From contig WTPW01000402.1 in assembly GCA_009809945.1 (NCBI GenBank), positions 172,388 to 236,387 on the forward strand: 64,000 bases of DNA, read 5' to 3'. This stretch comes from Gigaspora margarita (Eukaryota; Glomeromycota; Glomeromycetes; Diversisporales; Gigasporaceae). The stretch's first letter is position 1, and every line of letters starts with the position of its first letter. Below, one piece after another: positions 1 to 11,765 of this stretch. Made by a program: the position numbers and the translations under genes. The notes below the pieces were generated by a model, which saw only the letters and a program-made list of their open reading frames with translations, was not told the DNA's origin and did not search any database.

Positions 1-213
1 AAATGTAATAAAGAACGGTTCCCTACTTTATTTGCGATGGCTCGAGACTTTCTTTCTATACCTGCTACTAGTGTTGCTTCTGAACAAGCATTCAGTTGTG
101 CAGGTCGTATTATCGATAAGAGTCATACTTTGTTGGATCCAGACATGGTAACTGCAATGATGTGTCAAAGAAATTGGCTGGAAGTGTCTAAAAATTTTGG
201 TTGGGATTTATAA
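1..213 (+). pseudogene. hAT transposase C-terminal dimerisation domain, cut by the window edge
   Basis: Frame 1 is open from the first base to a TAA at 211-213 and encodes about 70 residues. It contains the hAT dimerisation signature: a FPTLFAMARDFLSIPATSVA stretch followed by SEQAFSCAGRII and a QRNWL near the end. In this family the domain mediates transposase oligomerisation during cut-and-paste transposition. Only the 3' end is in the window, so catalytic residues and completeness cannot be judged; it may belong to a live gene upstream. The last 70 codons are undisturbed, so decay is not shown here. A domesticated hAT-derived host gene is the alternative. Identity of the domain is strong; pseudogene versus gene is open. 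Confidence 0.85.
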
Positions 214-370
214 ATCTATTATAGAACCATTGCTAGTAAAGTAATAAAGTACAACTTTAATAAATTTTAAATAAATGTGCTTTTTTAAAAAATAATTGTA
301 TTTAGTTTTTTTTCTTTTTCTTTGATTACAAATTTAATAAGAATCAATTTCTAATTTAATTATTATGATT

Positions 371-460
371 ATGATCGCGATTGCCAATTTATCATAAATC
401 TGAGCTTGACACAAACTCAGATTCATGATAAATTGGCTAGTTTAGCAATCGCGATTGCAA
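371..460. repeat. Imperfect hairpin with atcgcgattgc arms
   Basis: The arm near 374-402 (gatcgcgattgccaattt, then atcataaatctgag) is mirrored by ctcagattcatgataaattgg and gcaatcgcgat at 416-456. It lies 160 bp after the hAT stop codon and may be a short MITE or part of the element's terminal region. No clear target duplication was seen. Confidence 0.6.
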
Positions 461-814
461 TCACAATCACAAACCAAAATAAATTAATTTTATCTTTAAG
501 TACACTTGGCTTTTTTACTTTTCCTGGTGTGACACACTTAAAATACAAAAAGATGTGGCCCATAATTTTTGATTATCGTTATGGTCAAAGAAAATTTTGG
601 CATTCTAAAATGTCTATTAATTCATATTTTTAATTGTTATATTTAGGAGATCATATTTTTTTTTGCAAAGCGCAATAACTATATACGTAACTCTAAATTT
701 GCTATACAAGGTGTCGAAAAAAAGCATTGTTCATTATATATAAAGTACTAAGCGAGCGAGATCAATATGATCTTATTTTAAAGTTGTAATTTTTTTGTTA
801 GTGGGTATTCTGTG

Positions 815-965
815 GGCAGTTCGGAGGGTACCCTAGCTTATATGAAATGGGTACGGGTACTAGACTCTGAACCCCAGGGCAAGGGTAGGGCCCGGATAGT
901 TGAGCCCTTGTATAGGTGGGTAGGGTCAGGGTATTGCTAGTACCTGGCCCTATCCGGCTCTTGTG
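815..965. other. GC-rich partly palindromic block, possible hAT terminal region
   Basis: A GC-rich island in otherwise AT-rich DNA, with gggtaggg/ggtacc-like words and opposing tagggcccggatag and cctatccgg segments. hAT subterminal regions in such genomes often look like this, and the hAT coding end lies upstream. No defined inverted end or duplication could be found, so the assignment is tentative. Confidence 0.3.
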
Positions 966-1074
966 GAAGCCTAGTACTGAGTATATAAAGCGACTAAGAA
1001 AGTAAAATTCGATGCAATAGTATTACATGATTAATAATATTACCTGACTATAAAAATTAAAATTTTGCGAGTTA

Positions 1075-1630
1075 TACCATATTTTCCCAAAAATAACCTA
1101 CCTTTTTTTGGGCAAAAAGTTACACAAAAAATCGGGGGTAGCTTATTTTCGGGTAAAATCGATTTTTGCCTAATCGCAGAAAGTTGCTACATAGTAAAGT
1201 CCAAATTTTACTATGTTAATCGATTAATATTGCTTAAGTAAACTTATTTGGAAGGTCAAAATACACTTATCCTGAAATTTTGTCAATATTGGAGAACTTT
1301 TTATTATTTAACTTTTAATTTTTACGTTCGTCGAATATATTTTTTTAAAAAATTTTAATTTTTTCGCCGAACGTAAAATTCAAAAGTCAAATAATAAAAA
1401 GTTCTCCAATCTTAACAAAAATTTTAGAGTATGTGTATTTTGATATTCTAAATAAGTTTACTTAAGCGACTTTAATCGATTTACATAGAAAAATTTGGAC
1501 TTTACTATGTAGCGCATTTGCCGATCGTGGGGGTAGCTTATTTTCGGGTTAAAGACGTTTTGGAGTTTTTTGACCAAAAGAGGGGGGTAGCTTATTTTCG
1601 AAGGTAGCTTATTTTGGGGAAAATACGGTA
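1075..1630. mobile_element. Foldback MITE, family A copy 1 (TIR accgtattttcccc)
   Basis: The left end (ataccatattttcccaaa, then aataacctacc) and right end (ggtagcttattttgggga, then aaatacggta) are inverted repeats and the whole body folds back around about 1350. Inner arms share tttggactttactatgta and aagtaaacttattt words. It is flanked by TA on both sides. It has no coding capacity. Further copies lie at 9736-10062 and 24478-25806. Confidence 0.8.
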
Positions 1631-2110
1631 TACACTTTTTTCGCTGTTTATCAGTATAACCTGGTCGATCCGATCTAAGTATTCAAAAAAATTTATATAT
1701 TTTTATAATATTTATTAATGCTATTTACGATTTTGTACTCATACAAAATGTTTTTTATACCACGTTTTATCATCACACCGAATAAGTTAAGCTTTTAGAC
1801 ACAATTAAACGATTGAACACTAAAAATTACTACAGTATACAAATTTAACTTCTAATTCTAAAATATTGAATAAACACAATATATTATTAAAACTTTATGC
1901 TTGATTAATTATATCATATAATGCTGTACGTAGTGTGGCACATGACCAATTAAACTGCTAACATAATTAATAAATTCATACGACTCCCTATTTGAATTTA
2001 TTGATGTGATCTAGTCATGTGCCAACTCCGTGCCATACACATATAGGCTAAGGTGTAAATAATTTATTAAAACACTTCATTTTTTTAAAACTTTTAATAT
2101 AATCTACTGA

Positions 2111-2158
2111 TTCTTCCGTTCCTGGTTTTGCGTGACAGCGTCACGCAGCTACCTTATT
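2111..2158 (+). repeat. Short conserved hairpin element, copy 1
   Basis: A block reading ttccgttcctggttttgcg, a tight hairpin (tgcgtgac, loop agc, gtcacgca) and cagctaccttatta. The same arrangement occurs at 4061-4108 just before the pepsin-like gene. The stems differ at two positions by paired changes (T-A to C-G and G-C to A-T), which keeps the pairing. Function is unknown; it could be a tiny transposon relic or a structured RNA element. Confidence 0.55.
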
Positions 2159-2188
2159 AATAATTATTATTATCGTCATTAACAAAAT

Positions 2189-2336
2189 TAGAGTTTTAAT
2201 CCGGTCCGAATGATTATCAGATATCCGGATAATTATCTGAATATCTGTCAGATTATCTGGATATTAATAGAAACGGATATCCGAACAAATCAGATATGGA
2301 TAAACGGATGATGGATTTATCCGGATTGGAACTCTA
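2189..2336. mobile_element. Non-autonomous hAT MITE, 148 bp
   Basis: Begins tagagttttaatccgg and ends ccggattggaactcta, an imperfect inverted pair. Flanks are aacaaaat (2181-2188) and gacaaaat (2337-2344), a 7 of 8 match, as expected for the 8-bp duplication of hAT transposition. The interior is full of atccggat words. A cleaner copy of the same family is at 31507-31651. Confidence 0.8.
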
Positions 2337-2344
2337 GACAAAAT

Positions 2345-3164
2345 GCGCGGGATACTTCGGGATGCATCGGAATCATGGTCGGCTGGATCGGAATGGATCA
2401 ATTTTGCCCCAAAGATCATAAAAAATTTTACTATTAAATCATATCCATTCATTAATTAAGTAAAAAATGTTCAGCTGATATTTGCTATAGAATCTGCTAA
2501 CAACTTGGACTAAACGTCGACCTAGATCAGACGCATCCAACCCGGAATTTGGGGACCCTCCTGTAAAATCCCTATACGCTCTACGTTCCTGGTACAATTA
2601 CATATTAAACAAGTACATCTATATGATCTTATTAAAAGCAGATGCCTAAATATAACCATATTTGTATGCTAAATAATTTTATACTCTAAATAGTTCTATT
2701 TCAGTTAGACAAACTATTAATCGATATAATAAAAAAATAATTCAAATTTCTGAATAATTTGCCGTTATATTTCCCAACTTAAATCATTTCTTACTAATAA
2801 ATGCAAATATATAAAAAACTCCCTTAGAATTATATCCTTTAACCTTGTTTTTTTTTATAAAAATCTTTTCCATTTTAGTCAAAAAGGAAATGTGTCGGGT
2901 CACAGCGGGACTCAAACCAATAAGTAAGCATATACATATCCAAACTTAATTTTAAAGGTAATGATCAGAGATAGATCTCGAAAAAGATTGAAGAGGGTAA
3001 ATATCAATGAAAAGGATTAATGCAAATATCAAAATTATTAATAATTATTATTATCGTCATTGATAAAATGCACAATTTTATTGTCGTTAGTATACAGAAT
3101 TATTATCAGTAGTTTATTACATTGCTTAGTCAATTCAGAATCGATGTATATTTAGAAATAACGT
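2345..3164. other. Gene-free AT-rich stretch
   Basis: No gene, RNA gene or complete element recognised. It contains a repeat of the taataattattattatcgtcattra word at 2157-2184 and 3036-3064 and a tRNA-T-arm-like word near 2895-2918 that does not fold into a tRNA. Confidence 0.5.
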
Positions 3165-3460
3165 GGAACATAGTACACCTCGAATTTTTAAAATCTGTAT
3201 CATACTGATCCCGATGTTATATATATTAGCGTCAGTATAGGTTTTAAAAATCAGCATCTATATCATACTGATCTGCTATAATTCAGGTATAAAAGATAAC
3301 CAAATGGATGTAAAATGTACATCAGATCAGATGACCAGAATTCTATATCATGGGAGATCAGTATGGTACCGACATAGTATCGATTAGTATTTTCACAAAT
3401 TAGCATGGTATGGGTGAGCAGATCAGTATAGTGCACCCCGAATTTTTAAAATCTCCAAAT
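3165..3460. repeat. Region of repeated atcagtatg/catactgat words
   Basis: catactgatc and its complement recur at least five times, and agtrcaccycgaatttttaa occurs near 3172 and again at 3433. The pattern suggests a degraded palindromic MITE or two overlapping ones. The ends could not be fixed. Confidence 0.45.
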
Positions 3461-3925
3461 TACCGTTATTCACCAATTTTTGCCCAATAATAATGTATGC
3501 TTATATTGACTTTTTGACATTAATCATGACATTCATTACTGTTTAATGATTATGTTACAAGAATGAATTCATATGTCATCATGATGGCAATTCTATTGTA
3601 ACAATACATACGTTCGTATGTACATACATAAGCTTAAAGTTTATACCGATTAAAATGTTGAATTTGATGTAAATTTAGTTAAGTATTCCAATTTTAAAAA
3701 CAATTGATTTTCTTATTTTTTATATAACATGATTTCAAATAGTACTCCTAACAGTTTGATCGGAACGACCCGAAATAAGTTATTTTAGTATATAATAAAT
3801 TTAACAAAGTCTGTACAATAATAAATTTAGTACATAATAAAATTAACTAAGTCTGTACAGATCAAATCCGTTAGGATTTTTTTTTTATTTCTTCATTTAA
3901 ATCTTTGAACAAGATGGTTGACTAC

Positions 3926-3935
3926 TATATAAATA
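3926..3935 (+). promoter_or_regulatory. TATA box for the pepsin-like gene
   Basis: tatataaata lies 206 bp upstream of the ATG at 4142, on the coding strand, in a stretch with no other strong TATA match nearer than the AT-rich leader. The AT-rich background makes chance occurrence possible. Confidence 0.45.
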
Positions 3936-4060
3936 GCCAAGAAAATGGAAGACATGTGTATCGTTTAAAATACGTATGATCACTGTCTAGACAATATAAT
4001 TATATAATATATTACTATGTTATAATAAAGATTGCTTTATAAACAAGTATCAAATATAAC

Positions 4061-4108
4061 TTCTGTTCCTGGTTTTGCGCAACTGCATTGCACAGCTACC
4101 TTATTATA
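4061..4108 (+). repeat. Short conserved hairpin element, copy 2, in the 5' leader
   Basis: Same layout as 2111-2158: ttctgttcctggttttgcg, hairpin (tgcgcaa, loop ctgca, ttgcaca) and cagctaccttatta. It ends 33 bp before the ATG of the pepsin-like gene and so probably lies in its 5' untranslated region. Two stem pairs are changed relative to copy 1 with pairing kept; one pair is lost. Confidence 0.55.
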
Positions 4109-4141
4109 TAAGCAGAACATTAAATACATTAAATCGATAAT

Positions 4142-6359
4142 ATGTTTACAATGTCTGTCTTCTCGTTTAAGCATCATATTCGTCAATTAAAACGATACCG
4201 CGTTTCATTAATTATCCTTACAATTTTTTGGACGTATACTGTTAATGCTCAAACCTATAATGTTGGTCCACCCATCATTACGCCGCTGATAGTAACTCTT
4301 ACTTTTGAACCATCTTTAGTGCAATGGTCTTTTCCTATTCAATTTGGAACACCGCCTCAAACATTGGACATACCAATTGGCATAACCTCTAATTTACTCT
4401 GGGTTGTCAGCGAATTATGTATGAGTCCATTTGGAAATGCTTGTTATAATCGAGCAGCAACCTATTTCAATACATCTCTTTCGAATCCTCCTCCTTCGGG
4501 TGATTATGACGAATTCACGATTGAATATGTCAACGGAAGTGAAATTATAGGTATATGGGTCAACGCTACAATTATAATTAATACTCAAGCATTCGAACAA
4601 ATGCATTTTGGGTTACCTAAAGATATAAATAGATCCGAAAACAGCACCATTCCGGATACAATTAATGGACAAATAGGTCTTATACCTTATCAAAATGTAA
4701 TTATCTTCATATTATTAATTATTTGCCATTTGTTTATTTATTTTATTAACATTGTCATTAAACAGTACATTCTAGATCGTTTTGAAGTAAGTATTTAAAG
4801 TTTTTCATTATGTTTATTATCCAGAAAAATCTTTTTAACGAAAATATTATATCGTTTAGAATCAAATTGTAGGAATTACTCTTTCTCCAAATGTTAGTCA
4901 AGGGGGGTCAATTACTTTTGGAGGGGTAGATTCAAAATATATTGTAGGTTAGTAAAAAATTTTTATTTCATGTGTTATATTGCTGCTGTGAAAGATTATT
5001 TTATGCAATTACGCATCTAGTTATTAAAAGTATCTCAAAAAATTCTTAATCGATAAAAATTTTTTTCTTTATAACTAAATCTATTCATCCATTTGCATTT
5101 ATCACCTATTTATTTATATACTTAAAATTTGCAAATCTACTGAGGTGGAGCAATAACTAAAAATTTTATAGAGAATGTCAACTATAAAAGTATTAATGAA
5201 AATGTTCATGGCAATTCATTAGATATTTTATTATAATTTTTGTTCATCTTACATTGTTATATTTAATAATTAAAAAAAAATCTAGGGAATAACGAAAGCA
5301 ACATAACATATTATCGTCAACCTTTTTTTACTGCGGGAACAGTCAGGCTTTATGTTTCTAACATATTTATAGATGAACAGCCAATGAACCATTCTGGAAA
5401 CGTTTCATTTAATAGTGAATTCCCAAACATTCAATTAGATGATGCTGTTGCTAAGTTAATTGCAGAATCATTACCTGGAGGAAAGTATTCAAACGGTGAA
5501 GCAACAGCAGATTGTTATACTTTACCTACATATGATTTATCTTTTGAATTTGAAAATCAAAACAATCAAAAATGGAGAGTGCCATTATATTCAATTCTTA
5601 ACAAGCGTATTGATGGTGATATATGTTCACTTACAATTAATGGCAACGCTATCAATAATGATTCTTGGGTATTTGGGAGTCCCTTTATTGTGGTAACTTA
5701 TAACATTATGTTTAAATTATGCATTAATTATAATCACAAATTTATTAATTTAAATTATTTATTTCATGATTAAAGAACTTTTATATGGTCTTTGACCAAG
5801 CAAAATCACTATTTGGTATTGCCTCTCGAAGTGATGTTATTATACCCGCACTCCTCCTTTCTCTCCTCCCACCCCCACCCAACCTCCTCCCCCTCCTCCC
5901 ACCCCCACCCAACCTCCTCCCCCTCCTCCCACCCCCACCCAACCTCCTCCCCCTCCTCCCCCTCCTCGTCAAGGTAAATATAGTTAATTAATTAAGCATC
6001 AGAAAATTGTCACAATATATTGATTTTATTTAAATAAAATATATATAGAGCATACTTTTTGGATCCAAAACAAATTGGTTAGTGGTACGATGTCACAAAC
6101 TGCTGCAAGATATGATAATAATAAAGACGGCTGGAATTGGTGGACTAGGCCTGGTGCATTTGCTTACGATTATAAAATTGCTCACGAAGGTTACAGTTTG
6201 AGAATACCTGCCTCCGTGTCAACTTACTGGATGGTCTTTTCGGTTGAGGAATCCTTTGAACTAGATAAATGGCGTGGTCCATTTGATAATACACAAGATT
6301 ACTGTTATCACTATCATGGTAGCGAAGAATTTTGGGATGTATATCCTTGTCCCACATGA
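4142..6359 (+). CDS. Secreted pepsin-fold protein lacking both catalytic aspartates, with extra C-terminal domain
   Basis: My six-exon model is 4142-4696, 4766-4786, 4860-4947, 5286-5692, 5776-5973 and 6051-6359; every junction is GT-AG and in phase, giving about 525 residues. Residues 1-36 are a signal peptide (hydrophobic VSLIILTIFWTYTVNA). A1-family landmarks follow in order: QFGTPPQ (68-73), LLWV (85-88), INGQIGL, GGSITFGGVDSKYIVG, YDLSFEF, VPLYSIL, DGDICSLTI, WVFGSPFI and MVFDQAKSLFGIASR. Where pepsins have DTGSSN this protein reads GITSN (residue 80 Gly), and where they have D(S/T)GTS it reads NSEFP (residue 264 Asn). It is therefore probably a non-catalytic pseudopeptidase, perhaps a binding or inhibitor protein (inference). 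Several N-glycosylation sequons fit secretion. A Leu/Pro tandem repeat links to a 102-residue Trp/Cys-rich end (DGWNWWTRPGAF, YCYHYHG, VYPCPT) that I do not recognise. The junction of the last exon is the least certain. Confidence 0.8.
5851..5967 (+). repeat. 30-bp tandem repeat inside exon 5
   Basis: Three nearly identical 30-bp units of ctcctcccacccccaccc plus aacctcctcccc, C-rich on the coding strand in an AT-rich region. In frame it encodes LLPPPPNLLP repeats. Since 30 is divisible by three, copy number can change without breaking the frame. Confidence 0.9.
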
Positions 6360-8191
6360 TAATTGCACTCAGTGTTTAACACAAATGCAGTTGTGTTATA
6401 GGTTTTGATGGCACAAACTAACTACTAGTTGCACATATGTGCATATAAATATATGCTTATATTTATTATCTTAGAATGATGCCAAATATAAAATTTGCTA
6501 AAATGTACCGGTATCATATTTTGTTAATTTTCAGAATATTTTGGAGATTTCCCAAATTTTAAGCTTAGCTCAACCTTATGTTCATTCATTTTCCTTTCGA
6601 ACCATTTCGAATTATTTTTTTTCTTATTTCATATTTTATATTTAGACCAAATTTTTTGTACAATAAAATTCATTATTTATCTTGCACGTTATTTTTTGTG
6701 CATGCTCCTTATTCAAATTAGTTGCACACTTGTGAATTTACATTTAGAACTTTTCTTGCACAAAAAAAACTACTTGCACGTGTTCATTTTATGCAAAGTA
6801 ATTTTAAACACTGATTGCGCTAATCTATAAAAGTTAGCTATTTTTATTTGATATATAAAAAAAGGCTTGATCATTAGATTTAGAATGCAGAACACGTGAT
6901 CCGCACCATCTCCCAATGATAATTATTTATCATCTACAAGTACTTATAAATAAAAAATTTTTTTGTAGCAATATTCACTGAATGAATATCTAATACATCA
7001 TATTCATTTTAATTACTTTATTTTGAAAAATAGTTGTGGGGTGATCGATATGCTAAAATAGCTTTCCGAAGATTTTTAAATATAAATCACTCTCATTATA
7101 GTAAGAATTTTTTTATACTTGGAGTCTATTAGTAAAATTTTTGTTAATTTACTATATTGTGTGGATTTTTATATGATCTGTTTACTATAACAAGAGTTAT
7201 TGCAAAATATCAATTTTGAATGAACAATTTTTAAGTTATGTCCTGAATTAATCTTTATTCAGGTCACAGCCAAAATAGCTTATTGTTATAATTTATATAA
7301 AGATAGAGGCCTGTTGTTATCCATGCTTAAAAATTAATTAGCACAACATTTATATAATAATATTTTTTAATAATATATAATAATTAATATAAAAAAAATT
7401 TACAATTTTACTAAAAAGCATAAGTGGTATTTAATACCAGTATGCAGTATAATGTAAAAATTATTATCAAAATAATAACAAAAAACATAAACCAAATAAA
7501 ATTAGTAAATATTAAGTTATGGTCATCAGGAAGTTTTAAAATCAATAACCAACTCATTCTCTAATTTAAAATAATAAAACTTGTATCTTTAAAGATATTA
7601 TTATTACTTAAATAAATAACACATAATACATTGTATATTGATATATTATACATTGCAATATTCAATGAAGCCTCCATTTTTTAATGCTTTTTTAGATTGA
7701 TTAAACCAGGTTAATTATCTAATTTATTATTTTTTTATAATTTTGTGATAGTTATAAATTGAAAGTTAATGTAGGACATAATATATAGTAAAATTTTGTA
7801 AAAAATTTTGTTAAAAAAAAGGGTTTATAGATAAAACTTTGAGTTATAGAAATTTTTAAAAAAGTAATAAAACAAACAAAAATTTTATATTATATCTAAT
7901 CTTTATATTATACTGCATTTAAAATTTTGATTGGCGATAAAGTACTCCAATTTGTATAAAAAAAATATGATTGTAAAAATTATTATAGTTTTGAATACAA
8001 GTTGTGTTTTAGCAATCTATTTAATATATTTTAAAAATTGTTATAATTATATAATAGTTTTTTTTAATAATTTAATTTATAAAAGAAAATTAAATAATAT
8101 AATTTTTTTGTTTTAATTGATAATCTGCTAGTCAAATGAAGAAAAATTATAGTATAACATAATGCAAATCACTATATAATTTACTTTTGGT
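6360..8191. other. Gene-free AT-rich stretch after the pepsin-like gene
   Basis: No gene or complete element recognised. tgcac words cluster at 6420-6800. Long runs of A/T at 7350-8110 give only short spurious ORFs. Confidence 0.5.
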
Positions 8192-8520
8192 AGAAATACC
8201 ATGATCACCCAAAAAACTATTTTTTACTAAGTTAATGAGTCTTACCAATTAATTAAAAATTGTAGAGCTCATTATAACGAATCAAATATTAGTTAAATCA
8301 TTAAAATCAGCCTAGTAGATGCAAAGATATCTTTAAAATACAATTGGCTAACTATATAGTCAGCCAATTGTTTTTCAATAATATTTTGGCATCTACTAGG
8401 CCAATTTTAATGATTTCACTACCTTTAGATCCATTATAATAAGCTCTAGAACTTTTAAATAATCAACAAGACTTATTAACTAGTAAAAAAATAGATTCCT
8501 TGGGTAATTATGGCATTTTC
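8192..8520. mobile_element. Foldback MITE with gaaataccatgatcaccca ends
   Basis: The left arm (8192-8345) and right arm (8360-8520) are inverted repeats around about 8352, sharing the end, the actattttttactaagttaa and agtcttaccaatt segments and the cctagtagatgc core. It has no coding capacity. Confidence 0.75.
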
Positions 8521-8542
8521 AATATAGTAATCTATGATATAA

Positions 8543-8675
8543 GCAGAAATGCTACAATTACCCAAGAAAAACTATTTTTTTACTAAGTTAATGAGTCTTA
8601 TGATTAATTAAAAGTTGTAAAACTCATTATAACGAATTTAAAAGTAGTAAAGTCATTAAAATTGTCCTAGTATTA
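8543..8675. mobile_element. Half copy of the preceding foldback MITE
   Basis: gcagaaatgctacaattacc, the actatttttttactaagtt segment and the catt-aaaattgtcctagta end match the left arm of 8192-8520 in the same order. The right arm is absent, so this is a truncated tandem neighbour. Confidence 0.7.
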
Positions 8676-9735
8676 CAATTATATAATATTTAAATCTATT
8701 AAAATAATAAATAAATTAGTAATATATTAATAAATATAGTTTATTGTATTAATATTTAGGCTATTCAAGTTAATTTTTAGTCTATATCACTTTGCAGGAC
8801 CCTTAAAAGGGGGGCAAATAAATGAACATATAAAATAAACAACCTATTTTAAAATAGTAAATCTATTATAATAAATTGACTTCAAGTTATAATTAGTCTA
8901 GAGATTCTAGAAGAGTTGCTAATTGGATTAAATAATTTGATTTAGTAGTTAATATTACATTTCTCTTACAAAAAAATGAAACAAAATAAATAAATAAATT
9001 TATATATAATGAATTTATCCAAGGAAAACCCAATTTTTATAGTTAAAATTCTTGTGATCTTATAATCAAATTTGCATTTTTGTTGTAGTGGTCACAGATT
9101 AGAATTTTGGGTTTACTAATTTTCCAAGTTCCTATTAGCCAAATGCAAATTTTATCTTTCAATAAATGAAATAAATCACTAATCAGATAACTTAAAAAAA
9201 GTATTAATTCTAATAATTATATTGTAATTATTATTTCTGTAAAAGTTATATAGTTAATTAAATATTTCTTTTACTTATTAATACTAGTTTTCTGGCTTTT
9301 CACAATAGAATAAAACCATTTTAGAAGCTCTTTTTTTAACAGTTTGCCTTGAATCATTATATCATAAAATAAAATAAATATATATATAAATAACCAAATA
9401 GAAACTAAAATTTTAAAGGGTGTAGCAATATAGTAAAGTTGAAAAGTTGTCACCCAAGAGGTTTGAATTCCACCAGAGACATTTTTCAAAAATCACACAT
9501 TTTATAGTAACTGATCTTTATCAATAAGTTGGGTCATAATAAGACCTGTAACTCAGATTCTATTATTCTTATTTAATCTGTTGCTATAGAAGATTCTAGA
9601 AGCAGCCATATTACACCAGAGGTTGATAGAATTGCATAATACTAAGAGAACTTGAAGATCAGGAACCACTTGGCAAGATCTAAGCAGAGCATAGTTGGGC
9701 TTTTGATAGTACTACAAAAAAGAAATTGGACAATG
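8676..9735. other. Gene-free AT-rich stretch
   Basis: No gene recognised. It holds an imperfect hairpin at about 9026-9113 (aaacccaatttt opposite gaattttgggttta) and a short gacccttaaaaggggggc word at 8800. Confidence 0.45.
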
Positions 9736-10062
9736 CCGTATTTGTCCGAAAATAAGCTACCCTTTTTGGCCAAAAAGTTATACAAAAAAACGTGGGGGTA
9801 GCTTATTTTCGGATTGTTAAATTGTTTGAAAAATTGAAAAACGTACTAATGGAAAGTTGTCCGAATGCTATGAAATTTTTTCAGTAGGTGTAATTCGTTA
9901 TTCCGAACAACTTTACTTAATCGCACTTTTGAAGTTTACTTAGTAAAAAAAAAGTTTATATGTAGCGACTATTAACGATTTCTTTAAAAATTTTTAAAAA
10001 TTTTTCTGAAAATCTGGGGGGTAGCTTCTTTTGGAGGTAGCTTATTTTCGGACAAATACAGT
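9736..10062. mobile_element. Foldback MITE, family A copy 2
   Basis: Left end ccgtatttgtccgaaaat, then aagctacc; right end ggtagcttattttcgga, then caaatacag. The family word gggggtagcttattttcgg is present near both ends. It is shorter than copy 1 (about 330 bp against 556) and uses gtccg where copy 1 has ttccc. A minus-strand ORF of 72 codons across the right end is a shadow. Confidence 0.8.
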
Positions 10063-10370
10063 ATGTATAGTTTGTTATATGTGGTTTGGAAAGTAAGCCT
10101 ATAATAAAAAGATTGGAGGTCTATATTAACCAGGTCACCAAAGTTGCACTGGAGGAAAAGAACATGTGTTTCAGAAGCATGTACCAAGAGAAAGAAGTCC
10201 ATTAGGTTATTAGAGCTGAGCTGATCAACCCTTTTGGGTCTATAGATTGGGAGCAGACAGAAAGCTAAACAGACAAACTGAATGGCAAAATAAAAAGAAA
10301 ATTGAGTATATAGGTACTAGAGCTTGGTGAACTCTGCAAGAGCAGAAGTAGGTAACTGTAGAGGTGCCAG

Positions 10371-10904
10371 TATTAACCTGCAAATTACTTCTCAGAAATC
10401 GAGGCTAACAGAGCAACTATTAGCAAAGAATCATGTGAGCACAAAGACACAAACTGCACTATGATATATTATAGTTGTTAAGGTTATATATATGTGTATT
10501 ATATGTAAGAGGATTTTTTTATGATGGGATTTGACAATTCAAAAAGAAATGCCATATAGTTTATAAAATTAAAAAGAAAATAAAATATCTTTTATTAATA
10601 TTTAATAAAGATTATAGCAAACATATATACAAAGTGGAATGAATATCACCTATATTTATAGTAAAATGGTTTATATTAAAAGAAAATGGTATATCTATTA
10701 TAAATGTTCAACAAATCATTTATGCCTTTACTGTGATTTCTGTTATAAACATCCAATCTAGTATAACTATCTGATCTATTATAACTAACTAATCTATTAT
10801 AAACAGCTGATCTGTCAGAAATTGCAGATCTAACATTCTGGGTGCAATAGTCTCATGAACTATATGATACATAATTTAACCAGAGTATATTAGCATGGGT
10901 AACA
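10371..10904 (-). repeat. LTR (3' LTR relative to the minus-strand element)
   Basis: Direct repeat partner of 15846-16400. Shared landmarks in order: ttaacctgcaaattac, acaaagacacaaact, gatatattatagttgtta, atttaataaagattatagca, tatattagcatgggtaa. Confidence 0.8.
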
Positions 10905-11765
10905 ACCTCTCCACTTAATTTTATGTTTTCACGCATAAATATAAGTTGTTGCAGGTTTTAAAGACTTTTTCTTTATCTTGTTTAGTTGCAAGTTTTACCA
11001 ACATGTTCTATTTGGGTTGAATTTGCCTTTGAATTATTATTGGGAGTACTTTCATATGCTTTATTCCTTTCACTTCAATTTAGTTTTGAACTTAACCACT
11101 TCTTTATCTTCTTCTGCATCATTTGTATTGGCAGACTTTCAAAATTCTTCATTCTCTCTCATCTGCATTTCATGTACAAGTCACAAGACTTCCACTCCAA
11201 AAAGTCTTTTGATTTTTGTATCCTTTTCTTCACATTTATCATTATTTCTAGCTAATATATTTTATTTTTCTTTTTCTATTACTTCATCATTTTTATCAGC
11301 TAACTTTAGATCAATAATTTCACATTCATCTCTTTTGACTTCAATTTGTCTGTTTCATTCTTTTTCTACCAATTCTGTTATAATTTCCAATCTTGCACTT
11401 TTTAGCAGCATTACTTGGCTCAGTGGACTTCTGTGAAATAATACTAGTTTGATCCAGAACTCCTTCTCATTCTTTTTAAAGTTCTCAGCTATTACTAGTA
11501 CATTTTTTATTATGATTTTTTTCTCTTGATTATCACTATTTTTGTTAGCTTTAGTTTTGTTATCTAATTCTTCTAATTCTATGGGTACATTTTCTGTTTC
11601 TAATCTTTTCTTGTGCCCAGGTCTCTTTTCTATATTAATATTATCATTTTTCATTAACGATACCTTTCTATCACCATTTTCAACAGATTTTTGATGGTCC
11701 AATTCTCTGTCTTCGCCAAATTTAATTTTGTTTCAATAGCAACCAATAATATCTAATATTTCTGT

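Noticed and set aside
2891-2918. Minus-strand tRNA T-arm-like word (ggtttgagtcccgctgtgac)
   Set aside because: The 5' half of the T stem does not pair and no D arm, anticodon arm or acceptor partner lies upstream. At most a tRNA or SINE fragment.
10978-11436. 152-codon plus-strand ORF
   Set aside because: Phe/Ser-rich antisense of the Lys/Glu-rich interior of the LTR fossil; no domain.
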